Origin: Blastomyces gilchristii SLH14081
Lineage: Eukaryota; Ascomycota; Eurotiomycetes; Onygenales; Ajellomycetaceae
DNA length: 51,098 nucleotides
NCBI RefSeq assembly: GCF_000003855.2
Contig: NW_003101657.1
Span: forward strand, 675,185 to 726,282
Direction: 5' to 3'
Both the position numbers and the translations under genes were made by a program. The notes under the pieces are model-generated. The model made no database searches and was not told the DNA's origin. It was given only the letters and a program-made list of their open reading frames with translations. Shown here one piece after another: positions 22,180-33,882 of this stretch. How positions within the stretch are numbered: the stretch's first letter is position 1; the number at the start of each line of letters is the position of its first letter.

Positions 22180-22739
22180 GGTAGAGAGAGCTGAGTAAGC
22201 AGTAAAGTAAGATAAGTAAGTATTTAATACTTGTAAAATATTATAAAATTATTAAATATTATTATTATTTAAACTTATTTTAAATATAGTACTTATATAT
22301 TATACTTTTATATATATTATTTATATACTTAAAATATTATTATCACATTTATAATTTATTTTATTATTTAAGAATAACTTTATAATTTTCTCTGACACTT
22401 TTATATATTATATAATATCTCTTTCTCTGATTCTTTATTAATAGATATCTGAGTGTGAAAATGTGTATATAAAGTTCTTCTATTACTTTGCAATGTAAAT
22501 AAACTACTCATTAATTAAAAAAGAGTTGAAAAGAAAAATTGAAAACAAATGTATTATACTGTAAAGTTTTACTATTTCAATTGCTGACTAAGCAGATACA
22601 CTGAAAATATACAAAGTAAATATGATAAAAGAATTCTTCTATTCAGAGCAAACTCATATAATACTTACATAGATGTTTTTAAATAAAAAAAAAATAATAT
22701 AATTCTTTGTAAGAACATGCTATTCAGGCTATAACCTGT
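22180..22739. other. AT-rich spacer before the gene island
   Basis: No recognisable gene or repeat. Composition changes from AT-rich to GC-normal at about 22740. Confidence 0.6.
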
Positions 22740-22976
22740 GAGATGATTAACCTGTTGTATTTGTGTGGGAGGAGCTAGCTACATTTATATTACATATGAG
22801 ATCACGTGTACGCGGAGCTATCACTATGGCAACGCCACTGGGGCGGACGCTGCTACATTTGGTCATCTGACTTCAAGCTCTCGCTCTTAGCGTTAGCCGC
22901 GGCGGAATATCTGCGCAACCTCTTGCAGCTCAATAAATTACAACATAACCGAGTCAAAGAATACTTCTTATTTCTA
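22740..22976 (+). promoter_or_regulatory. Probable promoter/5' region of the SET-domain gene
   Basis: GC-normal DNA immediately upstream of the gene. It contains a palindromic E-box CACGTG at 22803-22808, a site used by basic helix-loop-helix factors in fungi. The frame is open from 22806, but the protein upstream of residue Met at 22977 has no family similarity that I can see, so I treat it as leader. No certain TATA box. Confidence 0.35.
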
Positions 22977-24811
22977 ATGAGGCGAGAGAACCTCCCCATC
23001 GATGCTCTTGCGGCATGGGCTAGACTTAACAGCGTCCAATTCCACGGCGTTGAGGTCACGCAATTACAGACTGAAGCTGGAGTTGACAAGGGGTGTTCGG
23101 TTGTTGCGACTGCAAAGAAATCAGCCCCAGAGTTCGATCCAGAAACTCCAGCTGAGCCAGAAATATTGATGACTATTCCGTCTGATCTAGTGCTTTCACT
23201 AGAGTTAGTGGAAACCTGTGCCAAACCGACAGGCGTTTGAAGGAGATCTTGGATGCTATGGGGGAGTTCGCAAGGGTGTGTATTCCTCATCATGATCATC
23301 TTTTTATGCCATAACTTCGTAATAGGCGTATATTTATTGCTAATATCTGCGGACAGTCCGAGGGGCCATATTAATTTTCCTCCTGGTGCACATTTCATAT
23401 TCGGATCCAGACTTATCGTCCAAGGAACACATTAAAATATCCAACGCATGGACAGAGTACATAAAATTTCTTCCGGCGTCATACTCTTTGCCAACTTGGT
23501 ACACCATCGAGGAGCGTGAGCTTCTACATGGCACTTCACTGGAACTAGCTCTGGACTTGAAATTGGCTTCGCTAGAGAAAGAATTTGAGCAGTTACGTGA
23601 AGCTACGATGGATATCCCCTGGTGCAATCGTGATTGGTGGAACGAGGATACAGGCCGGCTTGCCTTCGAGGATTGGAAGTTAGTCGACGCCATGTATAGA
23701 TCGCGAGCCCTGGAATTTCCCGGCAAGGGGCATTCTATGGTTCCCTGTGTGGATATGGCAAACCACACGTCGGGTATCCAGACCGGCGCGTTGTATGAGA
23801 CCGATGCAAATGGAAACGCTGTTTTTCAGTTGGGATGGGGACAGAGTTTGGAGGTGGGCGACGAAGTAACCATCACGTATGCAAGAGCTTGATGGCAATT
23901 CACTTTGGCATCGACCCCGGATCCTTCTTATGCGGTGATGGGCAAGAAATCTAATTAAGTCTAGAACTGGGCTAACTTCGAAGACAAAACTGTAGATATG
24001 GTGACGAAAAGGGTGCTGCCGAGATGATATTCTCCTACGGATTTATTGAAAGCAACCTGACGAACGCACACCAGCTGTTTCTTGACCTCGATATCCCGGC
24101 TAGTGACCCACTAGCGCCCGCGAAAAAAGCTGTCTGTGATGTCGCCCCTGGATTCCGCCTTTTCATACCTCCCGGTTCTGACACGACTGATTGGGAAAGC
24201 TCATTCGTCTGGTGGTGTTGCGTAAACGAAGAGGACGGCCTAGAGTTCCGCGTCATTCAGTCAAACCAAGGAGAGCGGGAGCTCAAGGTTTCATGGAAAG
24301 GATCTAGCCTAAGCTCGTCCGGGTCATTGCTCGACCACCTCAAAATGGAACCTATGTGGGAGGTCTTTCAGCTTCGGGCGGTTGTAACGATACAGGACCG
24401 CATGGAGAGTCAACTTCTTCAGCTGCGTGCGAGGGACGAATATGTGCAACGATGGCTTGAATATGTCGACGAAAAGGTGATTCGCCGGTCTGTATGGCAA
24501 ACAACTCTTAAACTCAGAGAATTGGAGGGAGAGCTCTTGGAAGCTGGGCTTCGTGATATAGAAGCAAAGGTACCGACCATTTTCCTGGCCTCGCCATTAC
24601 CCCTCGCCCGCAGATTCTTTTTTGCTCAATGAATGACACATCGTGTTATCGATAATGTGTTCCAGGCTGGCTAACTGATGAACTTTGCCGTAAAATTGTG
24701 GTTCTTGATTTTGTTTGTTGACAGAAACTACAACTATTGGATACAGAGCCTGTTAAGGATTATTTGGCAACGCAGCACCCTGGCGCAGACATTGCGGAGG
24801 ACTTCTCCTAA
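22977..24811 (+). CDS. SET-domain protein lysine methyltransferase (Rubisco LSMT/SETD6-like), one frameshift
   Basis: The only host gene. Expected product is about 494 residues; it would transfer methyl groups from S-adenosylmethionine to lysines of a protein substrate, which I cannot name. Exons: 22977-23279, 23357-23876, 23996-24569, 24725-24811. Introns: 77 nt (GTATTC...CAG), 119 nt (GTATGC, branch GCTAAC, TAG) and 155 nt (GTACCG...CAG). With these splices exons 2-4 stay in phase and end at TAA 24809-24811. SET hallmarks are present: the RGAILIFLL helix, the VPCVDMANH motif in exon 2, and the catalytic-tyrosine region ITYGDEKGAAEM and FSYGF across intron 2. Exon 3 is the helical C-terminal substrate-binding domain. 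Exon 1 contains a one-base loss at about 23224-23228: the frame AKP runs to a TGA at 23238, whereas the next frame (DRRLKEILDAMGEFAR) continues the protein. So the gene is either freshly broken or carries a sequencing error. Met at 22977 is chosen because family similarity begins there. Base composition and codon use are normal, unlike everything around it. Confidence 0.85.
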
Positions 24812-25591
24812 GTAACTCTCACCGTTGGCCAATATATTATAACCAGACTCTCCTCTCCAATGAGAAAAAAGATCGGCGAAACGAAATGAAAAGACTAGTA
24901 CTTCGAGTGAATACTGGACTGCTTATTACCGTGAATTCTAATTGCTCTAGGTTATCTTACATGCAAAAGGCTTGACCTTGAACCTTTGGAATCGACATAT
25001 ATGGTGAACAGCCTCTCAGACACCCTAGTTTACGAAATCAACAATGACGGTCACTAAAAACATACTCATGAAAAATGCAGCAACTATTCTTTAAGTGAAT
25101 GAAGTGCTAATTCTGTTTCATTGTTTCTTTTCATCTGAGATAATTTCTACTGATTTCTATATAAAATTTAACTTTGTTTGTCTCAGTTATATTCTTTCTT
25201 TTCTTTACATTCAAGCTTTTCTCATTCACTTCTATGCTTGCAACCTTCACTCTGTGACAAACTAACTTACTATCTTCATAGCTGTAAAATGTTCTTATTA
25301 AAGTTATTTAGATATGATCTGAAAAATATACTACTTTTTATCTGAAAAATCTGAGGTAAAATCAAGAGTAGTAATTTATAAAAGAAAGAGATTAAAATAT
25401 TAATTTAATCTAAGATTTAATATTATATCTGACTCTGATATTCTAGTAAGTATTATTATAAATAAAGAGAATGAGTTTAATACTCTATAACTTATAAATA
25501 TATATAATGAAAAGTTATTGAAAGAAAATAATAATACTTGAATAATTAACAGAGAATTTTTAAATATAACTTTATTAAAAAACTTCATAAT
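24812..25591. other. 3' flank of the gene and return to AT-rich DNA
   Basis: GC-normal sequence continues to about 25070 and presumably includes the 3' untranslated region. After that it is AT-rich with no recognisable gene; the small minus-strand open frame at 25400-25606 is chance in AT-rich DNA. Confidence 0.6.
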
Positions 25592-26603
25592 TATAACAGA
25601 CTTCACTCAATCAATTATATAAATCATTTTATTATACTTTATAGATTTTTATTCTCCCGCTCTGAAGCTTCAATTCTCAGTCACTCACTCTCAGTTAAAA
25701 AACTCACAGAATTTCTATTCTTCTACTTTGAAGCTTTACTATGTATATGTATAAATATTCACTCTGATCACTGATTTCTACACTTTCTCTTTTTTTTCTT
25801 CTCTAACATTTTTCACTTTTGTATTATAAGGTCTATAAATATCTTACTAATCTATTCAGTGTAGATCTCTTATACTTGAAAAATATTTATTATCTTCTTA
25901 TTAGAAACAATTACTCACTGAGATATTTAAATACATAATAATATATAAGAAATAGAGAAATGAATAATCAGTTAAGTAGATACTAAGTCTTTAAAATAGA
26001 AGCTTACTAATCAGTTACTCTGACTCTGTAATAAGATCTTATAAAAAGAATAAGATCTTATAAAGAGAATAAGATTTTATAAAAGAATATCAGTAGAAGA
26101 TCTGAGAGTTCTGATATCTTAGATATATAAGATATTTATATAATTACACTTCTTTTGACTTTACAGATATTACACATTTAATGAATAATATAACTATATC
26201 TATCAATAATATAAGAGAACTCTCAAATGCAAGTATAGATGTAGTATTACAGTGACTCTGAGTAATATTGAAGTTACAATAATAATAAATAGCTGATATA
26301 CATACAAATCAATAATATTAATACAAGGAAATTCAATAATTAACTTGATAAGAAACCTCTGTAATTCTGATATCAATAGAATTAAATATGAACATAATAT
26401 AAGTACTGAAGAAATGCTTAAATACTCTCATCTATTTCAATACTTCTGATCTCACTCTCTACTTATCATGAAGATTGAAAATGCTTATAAAACTAAGTAG
26501 AGATGAAAATACTATCAGTTTATTAACTATTCAAGATTGATATATCAATGAACAATTGAAGAATTATATAAGACAGAAGTTTTATTCATGAATAAAGACA
26601 TGT
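25592..26603 (+). mobile_element. Gypsy-C copy C1: 5' LTR and start of gag region, cut by LINE-A
   Basis: The LTR at 25592-25874 starts TATAAC (RIP form of TGTGAC) and ends CTTATA. It is followed by about 730 bp matching the internal 5' sequence of copies C3 (44600-45271) and C4 (reverse, about 50000-50696). The match continues until the (ATT)n tail of LINE-A begins at 26604, so the LINE inserted in this copy. Plus orientation. No coding frame can be trusted here. Confidence 0.85.
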
Positions 26604-29600
26604 ATTATTATTATTATTATTCTTCAATTATAGATGTATGCAGTCAGAGACTATGACATCTACCTGAGAACTTTTAGTTCTCAGGGTTTTTCCTATATCT
26701 GTAAAGTTAACTATTATACATTCATCAATTTCAGATATGCAAAATGAGAAAATTCCAGCTCAGAATACAAAAACTGTTTACAAATTGCAGTGTTTTAACA
26801 TCTTCTGATACTTTGAAACCATTTGACAATATTATGACAAAGGAAAAGAGAACACAGTCTTAAAGATAGACACATTAAATAGATAGACAGAAAGAAATTG
26901 AAAGAAAAAGATAAAGTAAAGAAAGACTGTAACAAAACAAATTATTAAAAGATAGTATATAGCTGTTTTAACAGACTATATCTGATTGATTTCCTCCTCT
27001 TCATATTCAGATAATTCTGAATTTAGTCATTTTCTTGTAGCTGCTTGAGTTTCTAATAGAAAGTCTATTAAGTATTTAATTCCTGTCTCAGTTGAGAATA
27101 AGAATCTCATATTTAATTGATTTAGATCATACTTCTCTTTCAATCTGGCTCTGAGACTATTGTATAATGCACAGTGTATTACAATATACTCAGGATTCTC
27201 ATTTGTATTGCAGAATGAGCATTCTATTGAGTCAAATCTATCATCAAATCTTTATATATAAGATTTGAAATAGTCATGTCCTAGTTTCAGCTGTATTATA
27301 GATGAGAATATTTTCTTTTTACATTTAATTGAACAAGATTTTCACTTGGGTTTTGTTTCAAATCTTGAATAATGTATACTCTTCTTTTGTTTCTGTCAGC
27401 TTTCATTTCACTTATCTAAACAAGATTCTTTTATTTTTCTCTTTATAAAAGATCAGAACATAATTTTTTGAATAGATCTGCTTAATTCTGCACTCTTTTT
27501 TGCAGCTGAATCAGTCAATTCATTGTCATGAATATTCATATGAGCAGGAACTCAGTGCAGATGAATTATCAGCTTTGATATTCTTCTCTTTTGAATTTTC
27601 AAAACAGAGTTCAAGATCAGTTCAAGATTCATTTGATCATTATGAATCTGACTATTTCTAAGTCTTTTTAAAGCAGCTTGACTATCAGAGAATATTCATA
27701 TCTCTTTCAAACAATTTCCTCTTTTATAAGATTTTATTTCAATGAGTTTGAAAGCTTTCACTATTACAAATAGTTCAGCATCAAAGACTTCACATTCATA
27801 GCCTAGATTTTAGAAATCTGAGATAAAATTGATATTATCTTCAGTATAAGCAATGCCTGTGCCTAATCTATTCAAGTTCTCATTTTTTGAGTCATCTGAA
27901 TAAATCAGAATAGAGTCTTTTATATTGATTGTAGAAATTCTCTTCAAATACTGTTTATATTCTTTCTCTGTTGATAGTTCACTTATTTATAAGTCTATAA
28001 GAGATTCAAGCTTTTCTCTTCAGAGAGATAACTTCTCATGATCAACTTTTTCAACATTTAAAGAAGAAAATTAATTTTTAATCAGAGAGTATAGTCTATA
28101 CAGTTGAGAAGACATTTTCTTTGAAGAATTATTTTCATTTCAATCAAGAAATCTATTTCAATTCAGTTCATTTCCAGAGTTAATTGATGGAAATGAAGAA
28201 GAGACTCTTTCTCTGATTATATGATTTAAGCTCATCTTTACAACTCTCAGAGTATAGTTTATACAGGTCTTTTCAAATCTAATAGCAGGAGAAGAAATTG
28301 AAGCTTCAATTTCCATTGCTTTAATAGAAGATGATTTGAATACTCTCAGAATTCTTCTCAAGGCTCTGTTTTACAGACTTTGAAAGAGTTCAGTGAAATT
28401 CTCTTGATTATTTCACCAAACTTGAACTTCATAATCAGCTACTGATGTAATACAGGCTATATATAACTGTCTTATAGCCTGGAAGAATAGACCTCTCTCT
28501 GTATTTAATAGTCTGATTATGTTGTTCAATAGTCTTTCTGTCTTGACAGTTCTTTGTTGTATGTGATATTTAAAATTCAACTTGGAGTTTAATCATACTT
28601 CTAATCATTTGATATTTACACTGGGTTTAATCTCTCTATTTAAAAGAGTTAGAGATAGTTCTTTCTCATTGAATCTAGAAAAGAAATGAATTAACTCAGT
28701 TTTATTCATATTAAATTGAATTTAATTGATATCTGCTCTAATAAAGATTTTCTTTGCAGCTTCTTCAATTACTTTCAAATTCTCTTTGATAGTTTTTGAG
28801 CTGTAGACTGAACCAATATCATTTATATAACTCAGAGATTACACTATTCTCATATTTCTATTTTTGAATAGATATGCAGTGTATATTACAAATAAAATGA
28901 GTGAGATTGAAGATCTCTGTGATACTTCTATTTCTATCTCAGTCTTGTCTTATTTCATTCTATCAAAGAAGAGTTGTATAATTCTTTTAAATATAAAACA
29001 GTTAACTCATTTTATTAGAGAAAGTGACAGTTTTAATATCTTCAATGTCTGAATTAACTTTGACTTTGAAACATGATTAAATGCTTCTTTTATATCAATA
29101 AAAACTACAGTTGAGACCAGACTCTCATGCTTTGCTATTTGAATATTATGAACAACTGAGAGAATAGTATCAATTGCAGAACACTGTTTTCTATCTCTCA
29201 TTTATTCACTGAATAAAAGAGAATCACTTATAGAGCTTATAAAAGATAGTCAAGTAGCTATTATCTTTTCTAAAACCTTTTCTAGACAGTTCAATGGAGA
29301 TATTACTCTATATGACTTAGAAATTGAAGTTTTTCTATTAGGTTTTGCAAGAATTACTTCAGTGACTTCTCTTCAGCATTCAGAATAATATTCATTTTTT
29401 AAGAGATTGAAAAATAGCTTAAAATATTCATTCTTTAAGTAGAAGTATGTATTTTGAATAATTAAGTGATTAATTGAATCAGGCCCTGCAGCAGTTTTAA
29501 CTGAACTTGAGAAGATAGCTGACTCTAATTCATCTTATGTAAGATCAGGTCATTCTCAGTCATTTTCATTAATATAGTTAAGAAGTGATATATTCTCTTC

Positions 29601-30559
29601 CTCTGAATCTGAATCTGATGAGTTTTGAAAGAGAATTCTCATGAAAGCTTGACATTTTTTCTCAAAAGAGTTTGCTGTATATAATTCATTCTAAAACTTA
29701 TATTCTAAGACTGAAAGTTTTGCTACACTTCTTGTTTTAGTATAGTTAAAAGCTTTAAAAACTTTCTTTTCTTAAACTTCTTCAAGAAATTTATTTCAGT
29801 AGTCTGTTTTAGCTCTTTTAATATCTGAAAAATATTCATTTCTGACAGCTTTGAACTCTTTATTACATATTACATCATTCTTTCAATCTTTTCTAACAGT
29901 AGTTAATTATTTCCTTTTAAATGTGATATTCTCATTTCATCAAGGTTTGAAATACTCAGAAGACTTTCTCTTTGAAATATTATCTCTAACACTTATTAGA
30001 ATAATAGATGTAATAAGCTTCACTCTATTCTTAAGCATTTCATTTAAGATATCTTGATCAGAATTTCAATATAACTCACTCTGCTTTTCAGATTGTAACA
30101 GTTTTATATTTTCTTCAACTACTTTTCAATCAGCTTTTTCAAAGTTAAACTGATTAGAGAGAAGAGAGTTTTTACTACTGAAACTAATATCTTATTAGTC
30201 ATTTTTAATCATAGTTATTAATATCTCTGCTATATAATTCTCAGTATAACTACTGATCAATGATTCAAATTCAATTAATATCTTTTAATAAGTTCAGTTC
30301 TCATCAATATAATGACATATAACTTCTATAAATATAAGATTGTTTATACTAGTTCATGCATTCACTGTGAGAGACACTCTTTAATAATTCTTCAACTCTG
30401 ATTCTAGATATTATATATTAACTTTATAGTATATCTCAAGATTGAACTGAAGACATAATCAATGTGAAATATAAAGATTTGAATTAAGTATTTAAAGAAG
30501 TGTTCAGAATTTGAAGTTTTCAATTAATTGAAAAGAAAGATTTAGAGATATACACATAC
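26604..30559 (-). mobile_element. LINE-A: Tad-like non-LTR retrotransposon, nearly 4 kb
   Basis: Minus-strand element with its 3' (ATA)n tail at 26604-26625. It is interrupted at its 5' side by Gypsy-C copy C2 at 30560. From 5' to 3' it contains the region shared with LINE-F (30170-30559), reverse transcriptase (about 28700-29700), a thumb/linker, RNase H (about 27500-28000) and a C-terminal Cys/His motif. Other copies are LINE-B, LINE-C and the split LINE-E/D. Such elements cut the target and prime reverse transcription in place. Confidence 0.9.
27000..30150 (-). pseudogene. LINE-A ORF2 remnant (reverse transcriptase and RNase H)
   Basis: The reverse transcriptase part (29007-29201) reads SAIDTILSVVHNIQIAKHE followed by FIDIKEAFNHVSKSKLIQTL. 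This is the palm region typical of fungal Tad-type elements; FIDIKEAF keeps the first metal-binding Asp. The linker at 28158-28361 reads RRILRVFKSSSIKAMEIEAS, another Tad hallmark. RNase H at about 27510-27580 keeps VPAHMNIHDNELTDSAAKK, with a stop where the preceding Trp should be. Near 27190-27240 a C-terminal Cys-x2-Cys...His-Cys motif (CSFCNTNE...IHC) is legible. Stops occur throughout, so no active product. Confidence 0.85.
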
Positions 30560-32458
30560 TGTAAGAGATCTACACTGAATAGATTGATATAATATATAGA
30601 TCTTATATAACAAAGTAAAAAACATTAAAGAAGAAAAGAAAAGAGAGAAACTGCAGAAATCAGTAATCAGAATGAATATTTATACATGTATGTAGTAGTG
30701 TACATAGTGAAGCTTCAGGGCAGAAGAATAGAAATTCTGTAGGTTTTCAGCTGAGAATCAGTGACAGAATCAGTGACTAAGAATCAGAGTGATAGAAATC
30801 TGTGAAGTGTAACAGAATAGTCTATATAATTGATTAAGTGCAGCCTGTCACATTAGCCCTCTCTTTTCAGAAGTGAGATTGTGTGTAGCTCTCATTGATC
30901 AAGAGCTGCTGTTTCAGATAATATGAAGCTCAGAGTTCAGATCAGACAATTATAGCTAACTCATTTCACAAGATATTATCAGCTACAGCTGCAGAGTCTC
31001 TTATCAAGAATATTCTCAATCTCTCACTTAAGTTCATTGTCTTCTTCTACAATCTCTGATAACTGTCAATTGAAAGTTAGTTGAGAAGGAAACAGGTCAG
31101 TAGCAGTGCAGCTGTGTAAGCTTGTATAAAAGATATTATGAATTTCTGATAATATGTTAAGATAGTAATTATAACTGTCTAGAACTTCTATTATCTCATA
31201 TTTAACATAGTAATAATTCAGTGTATGAGATGAGTATGTGATTTATATATTCTTAAGATTTAATCACATCAGAGCTTCTATCTCATATTACTAAGTAGAA
31301 TCTCAGTGAACATTAGTTTAATCTTCTTGATTCTGTTTAATACTCATCATGAAGGCTTCTGCTCAATTATAAGCATTTCAGAGCTTTGTTACTATATTAT
31401 TAATAATCTGAATCAGACTGCAGAAGTTCAGTGTGAAATGTGTGATTTCTAGAAGATTTAATATCTTCATATAATATTCATATATAAGGAAGAATGAGCT
31501 TATATCTGTTAAAATGACATTCTGATCCTTGATAGTGACTTCAATGTGTAGAAAAAGATTATATTAATCATCTTATAAGTAATTATAGAACTTATAAAGA
31601 TAATTCTTTATAGTCTGAATTATTTATTCTGATGTATTATCAATCTCAGAGTAATAGATAGTTAATAAACAGTGTATAATCTTGAGAACTTGATAGATTC
31701 TTATTCAGAGAGTGCTTATGAATTAACAGCTCTGATCTAATACTATAGATCTCAATAATTCATGCATTTAATAGAATAAGCTCTGTAGAAAAGCTTCAGT
31801 AACTTGTTCAGTATTCATCTTATTATAAGGTTTTAATATTATACTCTTACTCAATCAGTTTACAATAACTAGAACTTTTCTATAACTCTTACTCTGAGTG
31901 AGATTAATAGTGAAGTCAATTATCATATCTTATCAGATTCTATTAGAAGCATTGAGCAGTTTCAGCAGGTCTTTTCTACAGTTCTTTCACAAGATAACAG
32001 AGAAACAATAGTTACAGTTTCAGATAAAATGTCTGATGCTATTTAATATCTCAGATCAGTAGAACTCTTAAGAGATTATTCAATACAGTTATTCACAATC
32101 TGAATAATCAGTTATATAAGAATCATGCATCTCTTGTATTATTCAGATGTGCAAGAGTTCAGAATAAAAGACTCAGTATTATTCACAGAATTACAGAGTG
32201 TTATTATCATTGATTGAGTATTCTGAGATGTTGATTCTTATATGTAGTTCTGAGAGAAATCAGAGTGCTTCTTGATATACTACTTTAGTAAGTGCTTGAA
32301 GAAGTTCATCAGTTTGAGCTATTATATATCATAATTCATTCAGTGTAGAAGAAGTGAAGATATCAGTATCAGTATCAGTTCAGAGAGAGAGTGTTCTAAT
32401 CAGAGAAGTGTGTATAGTGTTATAAGTTGTTTCATCTTGATTAATCAATATCTTCAGA
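30560..32458 (-). mobile_element. Gypsy-C copy C2: 3' LTR and integrase end, truncated
   Basis: Reverse-oriented copy inserted in the 5' part of LINE-A after CATAC (30555-30559). The LTR at 30560-30852 (293 bp) starts TGTAAGAG and ends TGTCACA. The internal part 30853-32458 is collinear with 45583-47195 of the complete copy C4, including the integrase region. It ends abruptly where a Gypsy-A LTR scrap begins, so the rest of the element and its other LTR are lost. Confidence 0.87.
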
Positions 32459-32594
32459 TGTAAGAATAAGTGCTCGCGAGCGATTATTCAGGTGTTTGCA
32501 GCTTGGCGTGATATATACTGTTAACTACTAGAAGTATTCATGATAGAAAGATAAAATATAGAGATTAAATGTATAATAGTATTCAAGCTGAGTT
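32459..32594. repeat. Gypsy-A LTR fragment
   Basis: 136 bp matching the first half of the Gypsy-A LTR from its TGTAAGAATAAG end. CpG sites are kept near the end (GCTCGCGAGCG, 32471-32481). It is broken off after AAGCTGAGTT and joined directly to a Gypsy-B scrap. Confidence 0.9.
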
Positions 32595-32711
32595 TCATAT
32601 CTTATAATTATTGAATTGATAAAGAATGAAACAGTCTACAATCTTCTAATCTAACTACATTTAGAATTTATTGATAAGTTATAGAAGAGAGATATCTCTA
32701 CTACAGATTGA
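32595..32711 (+). repeat. Gypsy-B pol scrap (117 bp)
   Basis: This stretch is almost identical (one visible difference) to 35853-35969 in the nearby truncated Gypsy-B copy, and clearly less similar to the equivalent at about 16252-16370. It therefore looks like a local copy of the 35.9-kb segment, pasted between an LTR scrap and unknown DNA. Confidence 0.9.
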
Positions 32712-33882
32712 TAATAAATTACATTTCTCAGTATATATACTTCTGCTCTTCTTACTGATCTCTAGAACAATTTATTGTATAAAGACTGTATATAATATAA
32801 CTATCTGAAGCTCAGCTGCAGATGCTGATTATTATATTCATTTTAAATATTTATAATTAGATAATTATTTATTTGTATCAGAGAATCACTCTCTCTCTCA
32901 ATAGTATCAAGATTATAAGTTTTTTCTTTTTTCATCTTCTCTTTCTGACACTGATTTTTCTATTCTTAGAAGAAATCATTATGAGTTTTATTATATATGA
33001 AGTCATGATATTCACAGATATCAAGAAATATTTTATAACTATTAAATTCAATATTACAGATATATCTGCTCTAATGAATATCTTCAGAATGATTAATCTG
33101 TATTAATCTATTCTCTAGTGTTTATCATCTGACTTCATAGTACAGGTGAAGAATATTCATATTTTCAGAAACAGAAATGCAGATGTTGTACTCTTTTACA
33201 TCTGTGAGTATAAGACTTGTATATCTTATCTGAGATGTCATTATAAGAATGAGCTGTTTATACACTGTATTCTGCTTTCTGTATTTCTCTATGTCTCTCT
33301 CTCTCTTTCTGAGAAGTCTCATATGTGTTGTAATTATGTATACAATTCTAAGATCAGTAAGTGTTTATTCAGTTATTATTATTCCTGCTTTTACAGTTTT
33401 ATACACTAATAATAGTTCTTAGTTGCTTCAGCATCAGAGATCATTTTAATCAAAGATGATAACACTGCTGAGACTACTCTCTCTCACTCTTAAGCTTCTT
33501 CTGTCACTTTCTCTTCCTTCTCTGTGAAGAAGATGATGCACACACTGAGTTATAAGTGTTCAGCTTCAGGTGACTTCTGTCATTATTTATTCAGTTCTGT
33601 GTCTTCTTCTTCTTCTATTTCTTCTATCTTTATTCTCTCTGCTCTGGCTTCTGATTCTGCAGATCTCATACTCTTCTTCAATTTTTCTACATGTATCTAT
33701 ACACATTTCTATGTTGACATTCCAGTTAATCTTGTGATAAATGACATTAATGTCATATGCAGAGTGATAGAGAAATCAGAGACATGTGTGATATTATTAC
33801 AAGAGTGACTTGCAGCTCTCAAATTCCTTGCAGACCTTGAGCTTTAAGATTTCCTTTATTTTTGATGTTGAAAATAGATTAA
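32712..33882 (-). pseudogene. Unassigned block with a decayed minus-strand frame
   Basis: 1.17 kb that matches no other repeat in the window. On the minus strand, 33125-33322 is open and reads as hydrophilic protein (KRERDIEKYRKQNTVYKQLI). Upstream, about 33560-33690 reads as an acidic coiled-coil-like stretch (SAESEARAERIKIEEIEEEE) with stops nearby. The plus strand is also open in places (32873-33106, 33146-33409, 33524-33808), but those translations are Ser/Phe/Leu-rich and look like shadows. It may be a low-copy transposon or a host gene piece caught in the pile. I do not recognise it. Confidence 0.35.

Noticed and set aside
22806..22976. An N-terminal extension of the SET-domain protein starting at 22806
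   Set aside because: The frame is open, but the translation shows no targeting signal or family similarity, and the family's usual N-terminus begins at about the Met at 22977.
22853..24256. Minus-strand open frames of 72-181 codons in the gene island
   Set aside because: They are antisense to the SET-domain exons, which carry family motifs and consistent introns on the plus strand.
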